Shown: piece by piece, positions 5,507-8,593 of the stretch
Layout of the letters: each line of letters starts with the position of its first letter
How positions within the stretch are numbered: the stretch's first letter is position 1
Source of the DNA: an uncultured Eubacteriales bacterium
GTDB taxonomy: Bacteria > Bacillota > Clostridia > Christensenellales > Aristaeellaceae
Direction: 5' to 3'
Assembly (NCBI GenBank): GCA_900553315.1
Contig: USCW01000062.1
Coordinates: forward strand, 1 to 8,593
Length of the DNA stretch: 8,593 nucleotides
Notes under the pieces: generated by a model
What the model was told of the DNA's origin: nothing
What the model saw: only the letters and a program-made list of their open reading frames with translations
The model's database searches: none
Position numbers and translations under genes: made by a program

Positions 5507-6706
5507 TTATGCGTTTTTCGCAATTTCCATCAGTACGTCCACCATTTTCTCCATGGCCTGTACGGAGATCAGCTCCTTGCGACCGTGGAAATTGTAGCCG
5601 CCGGTGGACAGGTTCGGGCACAGCAGCCCCATATAGCTCAGCCGCGCGCCGTCCGTGCCGCCGCGAATGGGCTGCACAATGGGCGTTACGCCGCACGCCT
5701 CGAACGCATCCTTCGCCTTGTCCACAATCTCCATGTGCGGTTCCAGTATTTCCCGCATGTTGCGGTAGCTGTCCTTGATGGTCACCTCCACCGTACCCTC
5801 GCCCCACTTCTGGTTCAGGTAAGCGGCAATGCGGCGCATGGTCTCCTTCTTCTGCTCCAGCTTGTCCGCATCGTGGTCGCGCAGAATATAGCTCAGGGTG
5901 GTCAGCTCTTCGTCGCCCTGCATTTCGCACAGGTGATAGAAGCCCTCATAGCCCTCCGTGTGCGCCGGGGTTTCCCATGCGGGCAGCATCCCGTTGAACT
6001 CCATGCCAATGAGCAAGGCGTTCTTCATCTGATTTTTAGCGGAGCCTGGATGAATGTTCACGCCGCGCACCTTCACCTGCGCCGCCGCCGCGTTGAAGTT
6101 CTCATATTCCAGCTCACCCAACGCACCGCCGTCCACCGTGTAGGCGTAGTCCGCATGGAAATCCGCCACGTTGAACAGGTCGGCGCCCCGCCCGATCTCC
6201 TCGTCCGGAGTGAAGCCGATGGATACCGCGCAATGCTCCGGCGCGTCGGGAGCCATCAGCCGAGCCGCCAGCGTCATGATCTCCGCCACGCCCGCCTTGT
6301 CGTCCGCACCCAGTACGCTGGTGCCATCGGTGACGATCAAATCCTGTCCCTTCAGGCCGGGCAGGAAGTCGAAGCCGTCGATCACCACGCCGTTTTCCAG
6401 CGTGATCGCGCCGCCGTCATAATTCTTCACCATACGGGGATGGGTCGGGCCCTTCACCGCATCGGAGGTGTCCATATGAGCAATAAAGCCCACCCGCGCA
6501 GAATGATCACCCTTGGCCGGGATGGTGCCGTACACATACCCGTGCTCATCCACCCGTGCGTCCGCAATGCCCAGCTCCTGCATCTCCGCCACCAGTGCCC
6601 GGGCCAATGCCATCTGGTTCGGCGTGGAGGGGCAGCATTCATTCGCCTCGCAGGAGGTCGTTTCATAACCGACATAAGCAAGGAACCGTTCCGTTACCGT
6701 TTTCAT
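5507..6706 (-). CDS. pepT: Peptidase T (tripeptide aminopeptidase, M20B)
   Basis: This 399-residue cytoplasmic zinc aminopeptidase removes the N-terminal residue from tripeptides, a late step in peptide utilisation. The M20 metal-site motifs are complete: FIAHMDTSD (74-82) with His77 and Asp79, LGADDKAG (132-139) with bridging Asp136, TPDEEIGRG (166-174) with Glu169 and Glu170, YTVDGG (189-194) with Asp192, and YNFHGRKE (371-378) with His374. These line up with the known ligands of enterobacterial PepT shifted by one to five residues. IRGGTDGARL (347-356) is also typical. The length is close to that of family members. The start at 6706 follows AAAGGAG (6717-6723) by ten bases; that site lies in the last codons of the HAD gene, whose stop is 7 bp upstream. 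It is the last gene of the FAD-HAD-pepT run. Confidence 0.96.
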   Translation of the reverse strand: MKTVTERFLAYVGYETTSCEANECCPSTPNQMALARALVAEMQELGIADARVDEHGYVYGTIPAKGDHSARVGFIAHMDTSDAVKGPTHPRMVKNYDGGAITLENGVVIDGFDFLPGLKGQDLIVTDGTSVLGADDKAGVAEIMTLAARLMAPDAPEHCAVSIGFTPDEEIGRGADLFNVADFHADYAYTVDGGALGELEYENFNAAAAQVKVRGVNIHPGSAKNQMKNALLIGMEFNGMLPAWETPAHTEGYEGFYHLCEMQGDEELTTLSYILRDHDADKLEQKKETMRRIAAYLNQKWGEGTVEVTIKDSYRNMREILEPHMEIVDKAKDAFEACGVTPIVQPIRGGTDGARLSYMGLLCPNLSTGGYNFHGRKELISVQAMEKMVDVLMEIAKNA

Positions 6707-6713
6707 AGGATAT

Positions 6714-7364
6714 TCACTCCTTTTCTTCCAGCGCTCCCAGCAGCTCGTGCAGACTGTTCAGCCGCACGTCCACATAGGGAGCAAAATCCGGGCCATAGGG
6801 CAGCAGATCGGGGATCATCACGCTTCGCATTCCCGCCGCACGGACGGCCTTCACGCCGTTCAGCGAATCCTCTACCCCGGCGCATTCCGCGGGAGCCAGC
6901 TGCAAAAGCTCCGCCGCCCGCAGATAAATGTCCGGCGCAGGCTTGCCGTGAGCCACCCGATCCCCGGTCACAATCACGTCAAACAACGGCCCAAACCCAT
7001 TGATGTCCAGATATTCCTGCACCGTGCCCACGCTGCTGGAGGTGGCAAGGGCCGTGCGAAAGCCATGCGCTCGCAGACTCTCCAGCGCCTCCCGCGCACC
7101 GGCCTTTTCCGGCACGCCCTTTTCCCGAATGTGCTTCAGCATCAACTGCCACCAGTCCGCGAAAAAGCGCTCCGTGTCGATGCCCGCAAACCAGCGGCGC
7201 AGCGCCGCCTTGATGGAAGCGTCGTTCTGACCGAGGCATTCCTCCCACGGCACGTCGTCCAGCTGATAGCCCTGCAGGGCCACCGCGTCTCTCATTTTAT
7301 CCGTGCCAAGCGATTCCGTATCGAAGAGCAGTCCGTCCATGTCAAAGCATACGCCGCGAATCAT
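6714..7364 (-). CDS. HAD-superfamily hydrolase, beta-phosphoglucomutase/phosphatase-like
   Basis: This 216-residue soluble protein of HAD subfamily IA has all four catalytic motifs: FDMDGLLFDTE (7-17) with nucleophile Asp8 and acid/base Asp10, the motif II ATSSS (107-111), the motif III lysine in GKPAPDIY (140-147, Lys141), and GVEDSLNGVKA (163-173) with Glu165 and Asp166. A helical cap lies between residues about 18 and 85. It should act on a small phosphorylated metabolite, as a phosphatase or a sugar phosphomutase. The substrate cannot be read from the sequence. The start at 7364 follows AAGGGAG (7371-7377) by six bases and overlaps the upstream FAD gene stop as ATGA. The 3' end carries the pepT ribosome binding site. 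Confidence 0.93.
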   Translation of the reverse strand: MIRGVCFDMDGLLFDTESLGTDKMRDAVALQGYQLDDVPWEECLGQNDASIKAALRRWFAGIDTERFFADWWQLMLKHIREKGVPEKAGAREALESLRAHGFRTALATSSSVGTVQEYLDINGFGPLFDVIVTGDRVAHGKPAPDIYLRAAELLQLAPAECAGVEDSLNGVKAVRAAGMRSVMIPDLLPYGPDFAPYVDVRLNSLHELLGALEEKE

Positions 7365-8593
7365 ATTGTACTCCCTTCCAGCGCAGTCAGCGCCGTTTCA
7401 ATGCCGTCCACCGCCGCAGACACGATGCCACCGGCGTAGCCCGCTCCCTCGCCCACGGGGTACAGACCCAGTATATTGCTCATGCGCTGGGCGCTTCTCG
7501 GCAGACGCACCGGCGAGGACGAGCGTGTTTCCACGCCGGTCATCACCGCGTCCGGCAGGGCAAAGCCGTGCAGCTGACGATCCATGCCCGTAATGCCCAA
7601 TTTCAAGTCCTCGCAGATAAACTCCGGCAGACAGTCCCACAGATTCGCCGGGGTCACGCCCGGGCGATAGCTGGGGGTCACATCCCCAAACCGCGTCGAA
7701 GTCCGGCGCAGCAGGAAATCCTCCACCCGCTGTGCGGGAGCCCGGAAGCCGCCGCCGCCCAGCCGGAACGCAGCCTGCTCAATGCTTCGCTGAAGCACGA
7801 ACCCCGCCAGCGGATGATCGTCCCCGAAGTCGGCGGGCTGCACGCCCACCAGCAGCGCCGCGTTGGCGTTCTCCCCCGCACGGGCATGATAGCTCATGCC
7901 GTTGACCGCCACGCCTCCCGGCTGGGAAGCCGCCGCGATGACCTCACCGCCGGGGCACATGCAGAAGGTGTAGCAGCCCCGGCCGTCCGGGGTACGCACG
8001 TTCAGCTTATAATCCGCAGCCCGTAGAGCGGGATGCCCCGCGAACCGCCCATATTGACTGCGGTTGATGAGCTCCTGCGGATGCTCGATCCGCACGCCAA
8101 TGGCAAAGGGCTTCTGCTCCATGGCGGCGCCAGCCTCCCGCAACATTTGAAAGGTATCCCGGGCAGAGTGACCTGGTGCCAAAACCAGTGCATCGCAGGG
8201 CAGATCATACTTTCCCTGTTCTTCTGCCACAGTGATTCCCTCTAAATGGCCCCCGATCACAGTGAGGCCGCTAAGGCAGTGCCCAAAGCGCACTTCTCCG
8301 CCCAGATTTTGAATCTCTTCCCGAAGATGCCTGACAACATTCCGAAGCAGATCGGTCCCCACATGAGGCTTATGCTGCCAGAGAATATCCTCCGGTGCCC
8401 CTGCCTCTACGAAGGTGCGCATGACATAGGACCGGCGGGGATCGTGGGTCCCCGTGGTCAATTTTCCATCGGAAAAAGTCCCTGCGCCCCCCTCTCCAAA
8501 CTGAACATTGGAGGCGGGATTCAAATCCCCGCCCCTCCAAAATGCCTCCACATCCTTCACACGCTGTTCCAACGCTTGTCCGCGCTCTAAGAC
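7361..8593 (-). CDS. FAD-dependent dehydrogenase, COG2509-like (partial, 5' end off window)
   Basis: Only the last 410 codons are present. The frame stays open to the right edge with VLERGQALEQRVKDVEAFW, matching the end of the FAD-binding Rossmann segment of this family. A start at TTG 8572 would be artificial. The hallmark SNVQFGEGGAGTFSDGK lies at partial residues 28-44, and the C-terminal FAD-site signature YPVGEGAGYAGGIVSAAVDG at about residues 376-395. Other family-like stretches are APGHSARDTFQML and RSSSPVRL. The family is about 530 residues, so roughly 100-130 N-terminal residues are missing here, including the GxGxxG nucleotide motif. Members are annotated as uncharacterised FAD-dependent dehydrogenases; the substrate is unknown. 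It leads into the HAD gene with a 4-bp overlap, so expression is probably coupled. Confidence 0.9.
   Translation of the reverse strand, partial: VLERGQALEQRVKDVEAFWRGGDLNPASNVQFGEGGAGTFSDGKLTTGTHDPRRSYVMRTFVEAGAPEDILWQHKPHVGTDLLRNVVRHLREEIQNLGGEVRFGHCLSGLTVIGGHLEGITVAEEQGKYDLPCDALVLAPGHSARDTFQMLREAGAAMEQKPFAIGVRIEHPQELINRSQYGRFAGHPALRAADYKLNVRTPDGRGCYTFCMCPGGEVIAAASQPGGVAVNGMSYHARAGENANAALLVGVQPADFGDDHPLAGFVLQRSIEQAAFRLGGGGFRAPAQRVEDFLLRRTSTRFGDVTPSYRPGVTPANLWDCLPEFICEDLKLGITGMDRQLHGFALPDAVMTGVETRSSSPVRLPRSAQRMSNILGLYPVGEGAGYAGGIVSAAVDGIETALTALEGSTI

Noticed and set aside
5391..5930. 179-codon minus-strand frame at the end of pepT
   Set aside because: It is out of frame with pepT, whose own frame continues intact to a normal C-terminus at 5507.
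5252..7003. 583-codon open frame on the plus strand
   Set aside because: It begins inside the MITE-like palindrome and then runs antisense to pepT and the HAD gene, both of which carry complete family motifs. The translation is rich in His, Arg and Gln with no recognisable domain, as expected for an antisense shadow in GC-rich DNA.

Overview
The window looks like chromosomal DNA from an endospore-forming Firmicute, probably a high-GC gut-type member of the Clostridia. This rests on a germinant-receptor (ger) operon, strong GGAGG-type ribosome binding sites and a G+C content near 60% judged by eye. No species is claimed. Every gene I can support lies on the minus strand, so the window reads right to left as transcribed.

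Right block (8593 down to 5507): the C-terminal three-quarters of a COG2509-type FAD-dependent dehydrogenase, cut by the window edge, a HAD-superfamily phosphatase/phosphomutase-like protein, and peptidase T (pepT). The first two overlap by 4 bp and the second pair is 7 bp apart, so they probably form one transcript, closed by a strong hairpin at 5456-5488.

Middle block (5426 down to 3988): a sigma-A-like promoter, a 160-bp MITE-like long inverted repeat (5232-5391) that fills most of the leader, then aroE (shikimate dehydrogenase) and aroQ (type II dehydroquinate dehydratase). The two genes overlap by 4 bp. They encode consecutive steps of the shikimate pathway, AroQ acting before AroE.

Left block (3725 down to 170): a complete gerA-gerB-gerC tricistron encoding a spore inner-membrane germinant receptor: a GerA-type multidomain membrane protein, a GerB-type permease-like subunit and a GerC-type lipoprotein. 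Both junctions are ATGA overlaps.

The least ordinary part of the window is non-coding. The ger operon is bracketed by two inverted copies of a composite repeat of about 160 bp (1-162 on plus, 3804-3962 on minus). Each copy has a GCTTCTC/GAGAAGC palindrome at both ends and an internal terminator-like hairpin. The separate 160-bp element in front of aroE has perfect 15-bp terminal inverted repeats and a candidate 4-bp target duplication. I found no CRISPR array, RNA gene, transposase or previously undescribed protein system.
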